Shown here piece after piece: positions 46,825 to 58,944 of a stretch of 64,000 nucleotides of DNA. Source of the stretch: Zygnema cylindricum (taxonomy: Eukaryota; Streptophyta; Zygnematophyceae; Zygnematales; Zygnemataceae); NCBI GenBank assembly GCA_037447655.1, contig JBBHKE010003295.1:1-64000 (forward strand). The letters run 5' to 3'. Each line of letters opens with the position of its first letter. The stretch's first letter is position 1. A model generated the notes under the pieces. The model worked only from the letters and a program-made list of their open reading frames with translations, did no database searches and was not told the DNA's origin. The position numbers were made by a program, and so were the translations under genes.

Positions 46825-47151
46825 AATGCATTCTTTATAAATTGCGTTGACCATTTTTGACTTTATGTTAAACAACATTATATAAAACATTTAATCAAAA
46901 ATTACGAATTTTTTTAGTCGCTAATAAATTTGGTCATTATTTTTACATACGTACAAGAGTAAGTGTCGGATACGGGGCGTCGACACAATAAATCGAGTGT
47001 GTAGCCACGTAAAACCGCAATCATATTTGATTCTCAGTCATAAAAAATAGGGAAAATTGCAATAACCTGTTGTCACATGTTCAAGCGTCAAATATGTGGA
47101 CACATATTATCGAGGCTACAATAAGAAAGTGTGAACACCAAAAAATATACA
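46825..47151 (+). repeat. Left copy of a 325-bp direct repeat flanking C
   Basis: ATGCATTCTTTAT...GCGTTGACC...GTAGCCACGTAAAAC...CAATAACCTGTTGTCAC matches 57,914-58,240 at roughly 80-85% by eye. C sits exactly between the two copies. Confidence 0.8.
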
Positions 47152-47700
47152 TGTAGAAATAAAGGTTATTTTAGTATTTTCTAAGTTTTGTAAAATGTAG
47201 AAAAGAAGCAAAGGCAGTCTGCCTCTAACTCCTCTCTCCAGCTCCCACACTTGTTTTAGTCACTGAAAGTTGGAGAGGGAGATAGAGCCATGGCCGCCTA
47301 TGCTATCCCGACTGGGATATATATTAGGTTAGTAGATTTTACCAAAATAGATTTGACGGGCCCAAGATTTGAGTCGGGTACCTACCGTCCGTCAAAGTAT
47401 CTAGTAGCTGGTAGCCTTAGCCAACTAGTCTAAACCAGAGATGTATGATATAGCGTATGATAGTTATTTAAATGTTTACAAATCAGCTATCTTCATTCAA
47501 CGGGATATTTAGACATAAATACAGTTTGTAATGTACGACGTACGGCACATCCGAAAACGGATACCGCGCATTTTGTTTCAAAGGCGAAACAAATATTGCG
47601 CAAGTATTTGTGACGGCCACGATTGTAATCCGGCTTGATCGGACGGCCACAAAGCATACCGAGATCACGCAATAGCTTTTTGGCGGTTTGCGGTCGACGT

Positions 47701-48646
47701 TGTTGTTTTGAAAAGTCAGTTTCGTGCGTAACTGCTAATTGGATTTAATATGGAGGTTTGAATAGATTCACGGATTGGGGGAGCGAACGGACTGATAATT
47801 AAAGTTACGTAAAAGACTCATTGAGTGGTGTGAACAAGCAATGACAAATGGACGGCGGATCGCGAAGCGATCTGATGTAAAATAAACGGAATGTTGAAAT
47901 AGGCGCCGCCGGTACGGAGCAGCTGCGACGCAGTTAAGTCAACACAGTTGCGGCTATTTTTATGATCCGTACAAAAAGCGCAACCAGCGCAGCAAGCGCA
48001 ACTACGGATAATATGGATAGGATAGTAATGATGATTAAACGATAGTGGTAGCTTAGTGGTTGCTTAGTGGTAGCTTAGTTTTTGACATACAGTGTAAATA
48101 TTCTGTACAACACAGGTTTGTCCTTTTGACTAGTTAGATTATTAGAGTAGATACAGTACGGCTGGTATGCCTCCGTACTCTGAGTATACCTTGCGGGACT
48201 TAGATTATTTTATGTATCGCAGTCAAGTTAATCAAAGTAATGGAAGACTGTTTTCAGCATCTTTGACCTGTTGGTGTGATCACTCTGATTAGTGCTTTCA
48301 TGTGAAACTTTGTGGAGTTATTCTATGATATAGAATCTATAAGTGTGTGAAGTTTCATTGTATTTCAGTATTTCTGGAAGATTCTGTGAACAGTCTAAAT
48401 GGTTAGTTTGTGAAGCTGTCAACTATTTTTGGGAAACTCTGGAGCCTATATCTTCTAGATGCCTTGGTGGATTTTGCTGTAACTTTGAGAGTTTACAGTG
48501 TATTTGGTATACTGCGTATTTATGTAGTTTGAGATCATTTTGTTTAGTGTTGTGTAATCTGTGTCGTCTGAAACATAGCTGTTTTTTGAGGTAGTCTGTG
48601 GGTGTTTCCGTGAGTAATCCATGGCAGAAATAAGCTATGGACAACA
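47701..48646 (+). repeat. 5' LTR of B
   Basis: 946 bp, with GCGCAGC-rich motifs (47,920-48,010). Several substitutions and a roughly 9-bp indel (GATTTCAAG near 51,411 of the 3' copy) separate it from the 3' LTR. Confidence 0.9.
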
Positions 48647-49733
48647 GGTTATGGGCCCACACCCATGGCTACCTATATTTGCTGGATCAAAATATCACTA
48701 CTGGAAGTGTGCGCTCGAGAGCTACTTCGAGATGATGGAGCTAATGGATGTGGTGGACGGTACCTTGGCCGAAACATCAAATGAATGGAAAAGGAAAAAT
48801 CATGAGTGTCTAAGGGTTATCAAGAACTCCTTCACTGAGGATTTGGTAATGTCATACCTAAGTTTTAAAAGGGCAGCTGAATTATGGAAGAGCTTAGAAT
48901 GTATGTATGCAAAGACGTCTTTATATCATTGGCTTAGTAGTGTTACCAAAATAGTTGAACACTAGTATGTAGGAGGTAGTATGGAGAAACACTGTATTGA
49001 CTTACAAGTATTATTTGCAGAAAATGATTTGGCAGGGGGAAACTTTACAGATGCTCAACAAGCTATCTTGTTAATGAGAAGTCTACCTAAAGAATATAAG
49101 AGTTCACTAGATCGATTGACTTTAATTGATAAAAATGATTGGAGCGTAACTGTAGCTAGACAAGTTATTCTAGATGAAGAGGCTAATACAAGGGTCTTAA
49201 CAAGTGAAAGGAATATAAAGGAATCTAAGTCTCAGTTTCATAAATTTAAAGGTAATAGTGAGGTTGGAGATCGGCCAAAGAATTGTTTTAATTGTAATGA
49301 TTTAGGACATACCTTCAGGGTATGTCCATCGTATAAAAGTGCATGTGTTACAGGGAATTTCAAAGATGGATGGGACAACACCATAGTTCGAACCCCAACA
49401 AGAAAGGAATCAAGTGCTTTCGTGAGTGAGAGACAAGACTCGACAAATGACAAACAACATACACAGTGTGTTGACAATTTTATTTACCTACCGACCTTCT
49501 ATGTTGTTCGGAATGAGGAGAAGGAGGTGACAGAAAAGGATTTGGTAACTGTCCCTTTTCCCGACAACAGATTGGTGTATACCAAAGAGTTACAGGAGGA
49601 AGAGTTTATTGAAGTAAGGAAAAATGACGAAAGAGAGAAGGACATGATTTTTGTGACCTTATCAAATGACAAATCGATGAGTGAAAATTGCCTACAAGAA
49701 AGTTTTTTAACTGAAACAAGAGGAGTTGAATGA
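48621..49733 (+). pseudogene. Gag of B, one in-frame TAG
   Basis: Opens MAEISYGQQVMGPHPW inside the LTR, across the primer-binding site. GSKYHYWKCALESYFE..LMDVVDGTL resembles the N-terminal gag fold. A single TAG at 48,963-48,965 interrupts a frame that otherwise runs to 49,733. CCHC knuckle CFNCNDLGHTFRVC lies near 49,285-49,325. The acidic C-terminal tail has no protease motif. With stop suppression or in an unmutated sister copy this would be a complete Gag. Confidence 0.8.
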
Positions 49734-51087
49734 AGAGATGGACACTTAGAAGCAAAAACTAGAAATAAGGTGGTAGAAAAAATTGGTGAACTAGGAGAAG
49801 AACAAAGAAAAACTGTTCAAAAAATCAGAGTGAGAAAAGAAGTTTGTGGGAGTGAAAATTGTAATACAAATGCAAAAGTTAGAAATATAGGAAAGGAAAA
49901 TAGCAAGAAAAAAGTGCAACTGAAAAGAAGAAGAATCAAAATTAAAATTTATCAGATGAATGAAGTTGATGGAAGTAGCAAATCTATGGAGAAAAACATA
50001 AAGGTGAAACAGAAAAACTAGTATTTGTGACATTAAACGAGTAGAAAATTGTGACAGAAATGTAAACTTTCAAACAAGACAAAAGATCAGGAAGAAAACA
50101 AAAAGAAGATGTAATATTCAAAGGATCAAGGGTAGAAGAAAACATGCTCAGAAAGTGATCAGGAAAAGAGAGTAGGAGAAATGATTTTCTGGAGGATATT
50201 TTTGAAGAATGTGAATTTAGAGAAATCTTAGTTTTGGAAAAACTTATATTACAAGCATGTCTTATAAAGACAACTTGGTTTGACATTCGATTTGTGTTTG
50301 GTTGGACTTTAGATTTGTATTCATCCTTCTTGAGTTAGTTGAAAAGAAACAAAAAGATTTATTTATGTATTTTTGAAGACGATGGAGGTGGTGGAAGCAA
50401 TGACTTGTCCTGGAAGGAAAATTTCGGGAGACATGGCAGAGCGCAGCGAAAGCAGTGGAGAATCATCAGAAGAAGTTCGCATCGCGAACAGCGACGCAGC
50501 ATAGCGACGCAGCCAAATGAGTGGTGACGTATGACACTTACACGCTGATTATTTTATTCCAGGTGCAGGAAACTAAATATTCAGGGGTTATGCATTTATG
50601 GCGTAAGGGGAGCTATTACAGGACAATTTTTGCAAGAAGGCAGCAAGCGACTGGGAATTGCAGAGGGCAGCGGAGCAATGGCGATCTCGGCAAAGCACTG
50701 GTGATGTGTTGTTTTTGCTAAATTTATTGTATGATGAACAGTGGAGGTTGATACAGAATTTTGAAATTTAAATATTTTTTTATTCTTTTGTTTATCCATT
50801 AGAGTGGAAACATTTGCGTACAGCATGGACTAATGAGTCTAAAGCTTTAGGGGAGTGTAGAATTTGAAAGCTTTAGTCTCAGTAGAGGAGGCTATGAGGA
50901 GGAAGTTAAAGGTGAAATAGAGCAGCAGTTGGGACTGCGATGTCAAACTAGCGCAGCATAGCAGCATAGCAGTACACGCGGCACTTTGATTCATACTGCG
51001 CTGCGATGTCAAACTAGCGCAGCGTAGCAACATAGCATTACACGCTGCATATTTTTCTGGGTGCACGAAACTAAATTTTCGGGGGAG
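49734..51087 (+). other. Non-coding 3' interior of B
   Basis: A-rich Lys/Glu/Asn-type frames (49,770-50,021), no pol domain, then GCAGC-rich repeats (50,440-50,515). At about 50,935-51,052 a block containing CTGCGATGTCAAACTAGCGC is duplicated. An internal GGGGAGTGTAGAATTTGAAAGC at about 50,852 looks like an old polypurine tract and LTR junction. Confidence 0.6.
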
Positions 51088-52041
51088 TGTTGTTTTGAAA
51101 AGTCAGTTTCGTGCGTAACTGCTAATTGGATTTAATATGGAGGTTTGAATAGATTCACGGATTGGGGGAGCGAACGGATTGATAATTAAAGTTACGTAAA
51201 AGACTCATTGAGTGGTGTGAACAAGCAATGACAAATGGACGGCGGATCGCGAAGCGATCTGATGTAAAATAAACGGAATGTTGAAATAGGCGCCGCCGGT
51301 ACGGAGCAGCTGCGACGCAGTTAAGTCAACACAGTTGCGGCTATTTTTATGATCCGTACGAAAAGCGCAACCAGCGCAGCTAGCGCAACTACGGATAATA
51401 TGAATAGGATAGATTTCAAGTAATGATGATTAAACGATAGTGGTAGCTTAGTGGTTGCTTAGTGGTAGCTTAGTTTTTGACATACAGTGTAAATATTCTG
51501 TACAACACAGGTTTGTCCTTTTGACTAGTTAGGTTATTAGAGTAGATACAGTACGGCTGGTATGCCTCCGTACTCTGAGTATAACTTGCGGGACTTAGAT
51601 TTATTTATGTATCGCAGTCAAGTTAATCAAAGTAATGGCAAACTGTTTTTTGCATCTTTGACCTGTTGGTGTGATCACTCTGATTAGTGCTTTCATGTGA
51701 AACTTTGTGGAGTTATTCTATGATATAGAATCTATAAGTGTGTGAAGTTTCATTGTATTTCAGTATTTCTGTAAGATTCTGTGAACAGTCTAAATGGTTA
51801 GTTTGTGAAGCTGTCAGCTATTTTTGGGAAACTTTGGAGCCTATATCTTCTAGATGCCTTGGTGGGTTTGGCTTTAACTTTGAGAGTTTACAGTGTATTT
51901 GGTATACTGCATTTTGGTGTAGTTTGAGATCATTTTGTTTAGTGTGGAGTAATGTGTGTCGTCTGAAAAACAGCTGTTTATTGAGGTAGTCTGTGGGTGT
52001 TTCCGTGAGTAATCCATGGCTGAAATAAGCTATGGACAACA
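51088..52041 (+). repeat. 3' LTR of B
   Basis: 954 bp, TGTTGTTTTG...GACAACA, followed by GACGT. Confidence 0.9.
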
Positions 52042-52512
52042 GACGTCACATCAATCGCCACTTGGCACAATCACATTCGATTATGGCATCTCCAGGGATT
52101 CTAGGAACGAATCCAAAAATGACCTGTGTCGACTTTTGGCCATGTCGTACAATGGTCATACATAAAGTACAACGGCACATGTACCTTTATGTACGATACA
52201 CTATTATGATTGGTGCCGTACTTCAGTAGATAGAGTTTTAGAGAGAGATAGGACTTAGAAAAATTTGATAGACTGGACCTTTTCTCCTAAAGAAATGTTG
52301 CACAAAAATGTCAACTTTGACCCTTCATAACTTACTGCTTAGGGGAGCAAATTCAGAGATTCTTTATGATATCGACCCAGGGGAGTCTTGCCTTGAGAAG
52401 GGTAAAGGTGGTCAGAGTTTTTGTCTGCCAGGGTGGCAGTTATTCTTGCTGAAACACAAAGGGGTCACGGTTATCCTAGAGGCTTCGTGTGAGCTGCCTC
52501 CTCTGAGGTCGT

Positions 52513-55500
52513 ATGGAGGTCTCAGAGTTGCAGGTTATAGGCCCACCATCTAGAGTGCCCATATTGAATGGAGTTGGCTTCATATACTCGGAAAGTATGA
52601 TGACAGGAGCTCTATGTGAGAAACGGTTTTTGGGAATAGTGAGTGGATGGGTGAGGCGTCCATCCAGTCTTGGGATACCTCCAGGGTTTACAAGAGGCAG
52701 ATTCACTAGAGATGCAGATCCATCTTCAACAAAGGAGACAAAGGAAAGAGAGGTGGTGGACAAAGGAAAGGAGAAGGAGACAGTCACACCAATAGTAACC
52801 GGTTCGGCATTCATGTCACCTATTCCGAGAAACGAGGAGAATGATATCGATACCTGAGACTACAACAATATGGCTGCTAAGCACTTCATCCTCCAACATC
52901 TTACTCAAGGGCTTGCATCTCCACATTTGCAGGTAAAAGGGCATCCGATCTTTGGGTGGCTCTAATAGAGATGTACCAAAGTGGTACGATTCAGCAACAA
53001 CAGTTCGCTGATCAAAAAATTAAAAATATGTATACAAATGAGGGAAGATGTTGGATTTTTGCAATGAGTTTGCCACACTTTTCATGGAACTACAAAGTGC
53101 TAGAAAAGTATTTAGTGAAAAGGAAAAGGTTAACTGTTTACTGATGAAGTTACCTGATGAGTTCGAGAGTATAGTCAACCGTGTGCTGGACTTGGCGGAC
53201 TCAAGGTGGATTTGGAATTCAGCGATAGGGATGATTCTTGTTCGGGAGAATACAATTGAGATCCGAAGGGGAGGAAAGAGTGGGCAAGCTTTGGTAGCTA
53301 GGATCGATTAGAGAAACACTGATTCTAGAAAAATAGGCTAGAAATTATCGAGGGGAGGGGCAGAAAAGTCAGACCGAGGAGTTCGGACCAAGGACTCCCA
53401 AGGGTTTGTGCCATTTTTGTAAGAAACCGGGGCACTATATGGCTAAATGCACTAAGTTAACCGAATTGCGGTTAAAGGAGGGGCAGACTAGTGGATCCTC
53501 GAGAGGAAAGAAAAAGGCCCTTGTGACATAGGTACATGAGGCGGAATCCGAGGACGAGGACGATGAACTCCTATTGGATGAGCAGTTGGAAGCGAAAAAC
53601 GAGGTCAAAATTCCACGAAAGCAGAAATGTGCTTTCGGTGGATTGAAAGGTGAAGCATGTTGGATTGTAGATTCAGGTGCAACCATGCACATGTGTAAAG
53701 ATAAACACCTTTTCACTAAGATTAGAAAGATTCCCACCGTAGAGATAGAGTACGGGGATGGGAGGATAGTCACTACTACTCTTATAGGATCGGTAGATCT
53801 AAAAGTGTCAGTAGAAGGAAAGACATCTATAGTTACATTCTCCGATGTATTGTTTATTCCAGAGCTGAACAAAAACCTCATCTCTTTGTCTGTATTAGAT
53901 GATAAGGGTTTTGATAATAGCACTAAGAAAAGAGTCTTTACTGCTAGTTTTGAGGAGGAAGTTTATTTCACAGCTGAAAAAGGTAGCCAAGGGATGTTTA
54001 GGCTGATTTTAAACAATGAAAAGAAAAAACTTTATTATGTTGGTGTTCATGATATAATGTTGTGGCATAAGAGGCTTGGGCATGTGAATCTAGATAAGTT
54101 AAGAGAGATGAAAAAGATGGGAGTAGTGGAAGGGATTTAGTTCAGTGAAAGTGGGAATCTACGTAATTGTAGTGGATGTGCTCAAGGTAAAAAGCACACA
54201 GGTTAACCTTCCCAAAAACTGCCACCTATAAGGGAGAAAAGATTCTAGATTTAGTACAAAGAGATATTTGGGGGCCGGCTAGAGTGTCGTTACTCGGAGG
54301 GAAAAGATTTATGATGACTATCACCGATGATTGGTCTCGGTATTCAAGGGTGTATTTTTTGAAAAATAAGTTAGAGGCTCAGGAATGTTTTAAACAATAT
54401 AAAGCATGTAGTGAAAAACTCCATGAAACCTCAATCAAGAGAGTAACGAGTAACAATGGTGGAGAGTATACCTCTAACCAGTTTGAGGATTTTCTGAGAG
54501 AAAATGGAGTGCAACACCAAAAGACAGTTCCTGATAATCCTGAGCAGAATGGTGTAGCTGAAAGATTAAATAGAACACTGCGTGATAAAGCTAGGAGTAC
54601 GCTGTCAGATAAGAAGATAGAAAGAAGTTTTGGGCCGAAACAATGAACTGTGCAAATTATCTCAAGAATATAGTTCTTACTTCAAAAATAAAAGGCCAAA
54701 CTCCCTATGAGAGATGGACAGGCTGAAAACCAGATGTTTCACACTTAAAGGTTTTCAGTAGTGAAGTGTTCAGTTTAGACACAGATCGGTCAAACTGGAA
54801 GTTGGATCCAAAAGGAAAACCAGGATATCTACTAGGATATGATGAAGATGTAAAAAGATATAGAGTCTATGATCTCAAAAGAGAGGATATTATCCTAGTG
54901 AAACATCTAGTGGTTATGGACGAAGGAAAATCTATTGATCCCTTTAAGCATACAAAGACAGTCAAAATCAGATTTGAGTCAGAAAATTTTGATAACTTTG
55001 AGCTTCTTAACTATCCAAGATTTCAAGAAGATGATGATCTTGCAGGTACGGATCAGATCGTGAAGGACCCAAATGTGGAACCCCTAGTATTAACTCCAAC
55101 CCAAGCGGAAGACGTGGTGGAAATCGAATCGGAATTAAGGGATAGGGGAGAAGTAGAAACTGTTCGAAAGAATCCAAGAGAGCCATCTATTCCGGCAACC
55201 GAGTTTGAGGGAGGAAGAAGAAGTAGCAAAAGACTACAAGAGAGACAAGTTAAGAATAAGGTAACCAAACTTTCTCACCCCGGTGAACCTCAAACTTATA
55301 ATGAGGCAATGACTTGTCCTGAAAGAAACCGGTGGAAGACAGCTATTAATGAGGAGGTGGCCTCAATTATGGCGGCCCATACATATGAATTGGTGGATTG
55401 TCCTGCTCATAGAAAGCCAATTGGGTGTTAGTGGGTATTTAAGTTGAAACCCAACCCAGATAACACCATTGAGCGCTACAAGGCTCGGTTAGTGGCGAAG

Positions 55501-56875
55501 GGATTTACCCAAAAAGAGGCAATTAACTACGAGGAGACTTTTGCTCCGGTCTTCAGGTTTCCTTTGGTTCGGATACTTCTCAGTATGGTGGCAGCAGAAT
55601 ACATGGAAGTGCATCAGATGGACATCAAGACGGCCTTCCTACATGGAGATTTAAAGAGGAAATTTTTATGCGACAGCTCGAAGGATTTGTGGAGCAAGGG
55701 GAGGAAAGCAAGGTATGTCGATTGATCAAATCTTTGTATGGGCTGAAACAAGCGCCTCGGCAATAGAACAAGAAGCTCGATGAGTTTCTTACAGGTTTGG
55801 GATATATTCGGATCAGCTAAGATCACTCAATTTATTTGTTTGAAGATGAGGAAGGAATTATTTTTATTGCAATTTATGTAGATGATTTGCTTCTTTTAAG
55901 TAAATCCATGGATAAAATAACTAAGTTGAAAATGATTTAAAAGGAAGATTTGAGATGAAGGATATGGGAGAAGCAAGGTATATTTTGGGAATTCAAGTAG
56001 AGAGAGACAGGGATAAAAAGATAATAAGATTAACTCAAAAAGAGGCCATTGGAAACATGTTAGAAAATTTCCAAATGGACAAGGCTAAAAGTTATACCAC
56101 TCCTATGGAATAAAAGAAGGGAAGTGAGGGGAGTGATGAATAGGGAGTTATAATCTTAGATGATGAGGTAGGCCCGGAAGAGAAAAGATTTATGCAGACC
56201 ATCCCTTATAGACAAGTAGTGGGCAGCCTAATATATTTCCTGAATTGTACCCGTCCGGATATAGCCGCAGCTGTATGAGTACTAAATAGGAGTCTAGATG
56301 CTCCCACTAAGAAAAATTGGGAGGCAACTAAGAGAGTCCTTAGATATCTCATAGGGACTAGGGATCTCTGGTTTCATTTGGGTGGGAACAATACTGACAT
56401 CACCACTTGGAGTGATGCAGCTATGGGGATGCTCCCATGAGGAGATGCACATCTGGATATGTATTGTATGTGGGTAATGGGGCTTGCAGCTGGAGCAGCA
56501 AGCAGCAAAAGGTCATTGCTCAGTCCACGATGGAGGTTGAGTACATGGCTTCTTGCTCTGCTATAAAAGAATTAATGTGGGTCAAGTCTTTTCTTGGTGA
56601 GCTTCGTCATCTTAAGAGTGGTGTCTAAAAAGTGTTTTGTGATAATCAGGCTGCCATTGCCAATTCTCCCAATCCTAAACATCACTTTAAAGCCAAACAC
56701 ATGGATATCAGACTTAGCTTTGATAGGGAGAAAGTAGAAAACAAGATAATCAATTCGGAGTATAAACCAGATAGTAAAATGGTAGCAGATATGATGACCA
56801 AACCTGTTCCTTCCCCTTAAACTAATTTTCTGCCGAGAGAAGTGTGGTCTTAAAATAAAGAGTGACTAGAAAATA
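52513..56875 (+). pseudogene. Decayed gag-pol of C
   Basis: Opens MEVSELQVIGPPSRVP 20 nt before the LTR end, like A. Recognisable in order: gag (52,513-53,311, with a TGA near 52,856 and a frameshift near 52,935), CCHC knuckle (about 53,410), protease DSGATMHMC (about 53,672), and GAG-pre-integrase (about 54,060). Integrase (ITDDWSRYSRVYF, NGVAERLNRTL) lies at 54,284-54,646, the linker at 54,766-55,400, reverse transcriptase from about 55,330 with VDDLL near 55,880, and RNase H at 56,400-56,820. At least ten stops or frameshifts (for example near 54,138, 55,427, 55,763 and 56,109) make it non-functional. Integrase carries TSNNGGEY where A has RSDNGGEY, so a catalytic Asp is lost. Confidence 0.9.
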
Positions 56876-56882
56876 AGGGGAG

Positions 56883-57918
56883 TGTAGAAATTAAAGGTTA
56901 TTTTAGTATTTTCTAGGTTTTGTAAAATGCAGAAAAGAAGCAAAGGCAATCTGCCTCTAACTCCTCTCTCCAGCTCCCACACTTGTCGTAGTCACTGAAA
57001 TTTGGAGAGGGAGATAGAGCCATGGCCGCCTATGCTATCCCGACGGGGATATATATTAGGTTTGTAGATTTTACCAAAATATATTTGACGGGCCCAAGAT
57101 TTAAACCGAGTACCTACCGTCCGTCAAAGTAACTAGTAGTCAGTAGCCTTAGCCAACTAGTCTAAACCAGAGATGTATGATATAGCGTATGATAGTTATT
57201 TAAATGTTTACACATCGGCTATCTTCATTCAACGAGATATTTAGACATAGATACAGTTTGTAATGTACGGCGTACGGCACATCCGAAACGGATACCGCGC
57301 ATTTTGTTTCAAAGGCGAAACAAATATTGCGCAAGTATTTATGACGGCCACGATTGTAATCCCGGCTTGATCGGACGGCCACGAAGCATGCCGAGATCAC
57401 GCAATAGCTTTTTGGCGGTTTGCGATCGACGTCACATCAATCGCCACGTGGCACAATCACATTAGATTACGGCATCTCCAGGGATTCTAGGAACGAATCC
57501 AAAAATGACATGTGTCGACTTTTGGCCATTTTGTACAATGGCCGTACATAAAGTACAACGGCACGTGTACCTTTATGTACGATACACTATTATGATTGGT
57601 GTCGTACTTCAGTAGATAGAGTTTTAAAGAGAGATAGGACTTAGAAAAATTTGATAGATTGGACCTTCTCTCCCAAAGAGCTGCTGTACAAAAAAGGTCA
57701 ACTTTGACCCTTCATAACTTACTATTAGGGGAGCGAATTCAGAGATTCTTTTTGCTATCGACTCAAGGGAGTCTTGCCTTTAGAGGGGTAAAGGTGGTTA
57801 GAGTTTTTGTCTGCCAGGGTGGCAGCTATTCTTGTTGAAACACAAAGGGGTCAGGGTTATCTTAGAGGCTTCGTGTGAGCAGCCTACTCTGAGGTCCTAT
57901 GAAGGACTCAGAGTTGCA
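56883..57918 (+). repeat. 3' LTR of C
   Basis: 1036 bp, TGTAGAAATTAAAGG...GAGTTGCA. Carries the hairpin and ATGGCCGCCTATGC (about 56,968-57,035), the antisense tRNA-like segment (about 57,078-57,172), the GTTTCAAAGGCGAAAC palindrome (57,294-57,332) and the GTAC cluster (about 57,530-57,610). Confidence 0.92.
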
Positions 57919-58240
57919 ATACATTGTTTATGAAATGCGTTGACCAACTTTGACTTTATGTTAAAAGACAAAATATAAAACATTCAATCAAAAATTACGA
58001 AATTTGTCAGTCTATAATAAAATTGGTCATTGTTTTTACATACGTACAAAATTAAGTGTCATATATAGGCGTCAACACGAGAAATTGAGTGCGTAGCCAC
58101 GTAAAACTGCAATCAGATTTCATTCCTATTCATAAAGTCGACCGAAAAATTGCGATAACCTGTTGTCACGTGTTTAAGCGTCGAATATGTGAACACAAAT
58201 TATTGAGTCTACATTGGGGAAGTGTGTCTAAATTTGTGTT
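57914..58240 (+). repeat. Right copy of the 325-bp direct repeat
   Basis: Begins at the C target duplication and parallels 46,825-47,151. Its end was later hit by the hAT-like element at 58,246. Confidence 0.75.
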
Positions 58241-58245
58241 ACGTG

Positions 58246-58602
58246 TAGTGTTGGGTATCGAGAGCCCCGTGCCAATATTCGATATGTACCGAATTTTGGG
58301 TACCCGATAATCGATATATCGAGGAGGTGAATATTGCGATATTCATACAATATTTCGGCCGATAATTCGATATTTTTTCTACAGCGATATATACAAGTTG
58401 ACGCTAGGTCAAAAAAAAAATCAAAAACGCCCCCTCTCGTGGCGCGCCCTCATGGAAAGGGGGGGGAGGGGGGGGGCGTATTTTTTTTTGTACGTTTTTT
58501 TGTACGATTTTCCGTACCATATTGAGGCCTCTGAACGATCGATATTTCATATATCGAATATCGAAATTATAGCGATATGATTTTACCGAAAACCCAACAC
58601 TA
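58246..58602. mobile_element. hAT-like foldback element, 357 bp
   Basis: Ends TAGTGTTGGGTATCG and CGAAAACCCAACACTA with an imperfect 8-bp duplication, GTTACGTG and GTTACCTA. The interior is palindromic in CGATAT motifs. A G-rich run (58,459-58,478) lies near the middle. Non-coding. Confidence 0.65.
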
Positions 58603-58944
58603 GTTACCTATACAAATTAGCGTTAATGTTTGTAAGCGATGGTATTTCGACCTAAAATATAATTATTAACACTATTTCTTTTTTTACATTGATTATTTTA
58701 TTACTTTAATAACGATTTACGGTGTACTCCATTTTAAGTACATTCACGTATACTTTTCGTAAACTGCATCCGTACACGAAAAAATATAGGATTTTTACGA
58801 AATGTTAAAAAACAAAAAAAAATGCATTTTCGTAGAAAATTCAAAATTCGTACGATTGGTCACCGCCTAATGGAAGTCATAATTTTCATTATTGAGAGAG
58901 ATGATTTCTTGCTCCGTTAACGTTTTTGCATACGACATAGTTAA
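58603..58944. other. AT-rich spacer, no gene recognised
   Basis: Nothing recognised beyond CGTAC motifs. Confidence 0.5.

Larger units (their letters stand above)
47701..52041 (+). mobile_element. B: gag-only LTR retrotransposon nested in the 5' LTR of C
   Basis: TGTTGTTTTG...GGACAACA, with the exact 5-bp duplication GACGT (47,696-47,700 and 52,042-52,046). 5' LTR 47,701-48,646, primer-binding site GGTTATGGGCCCACA at 48,647, 3' LTR 51,088-52,041 preceded by TTCGGGGGAG. The interior of 2441 bp codes for Gag only. A scrap near 50,385-50,420 (VVEAMTCPGRK) resembles the segment just before reverse transcriptase in A (REAMTCPERNRW), so B arose by deletion of pol. Confidence 0.9.
47152..57918 (+). 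mobile_element. C: decayed copia element of the A family, 5' LTR split by B
   Basis: LTRs TGTAGAAAT...GTTGCA with the exact 5-bp duplication ATACA (47,147-47,151 and 57,919-57,923). The 5' LTR pieces are 47,152-47,700 and 52,047-52,532; the 3' LTR is 56,883-57,918. The interior (52,533-56,882) is colinear with A and nearly the same length but full of stops. Confidence 0.92.

Noticed and set aside
46825-58240. The 325-bp repeats as LTRs of a larger element
   Set aside because: They lack TG...CA ends and any primer-binding site or polypurine tract at their borders; a tandem repeat is simpler.
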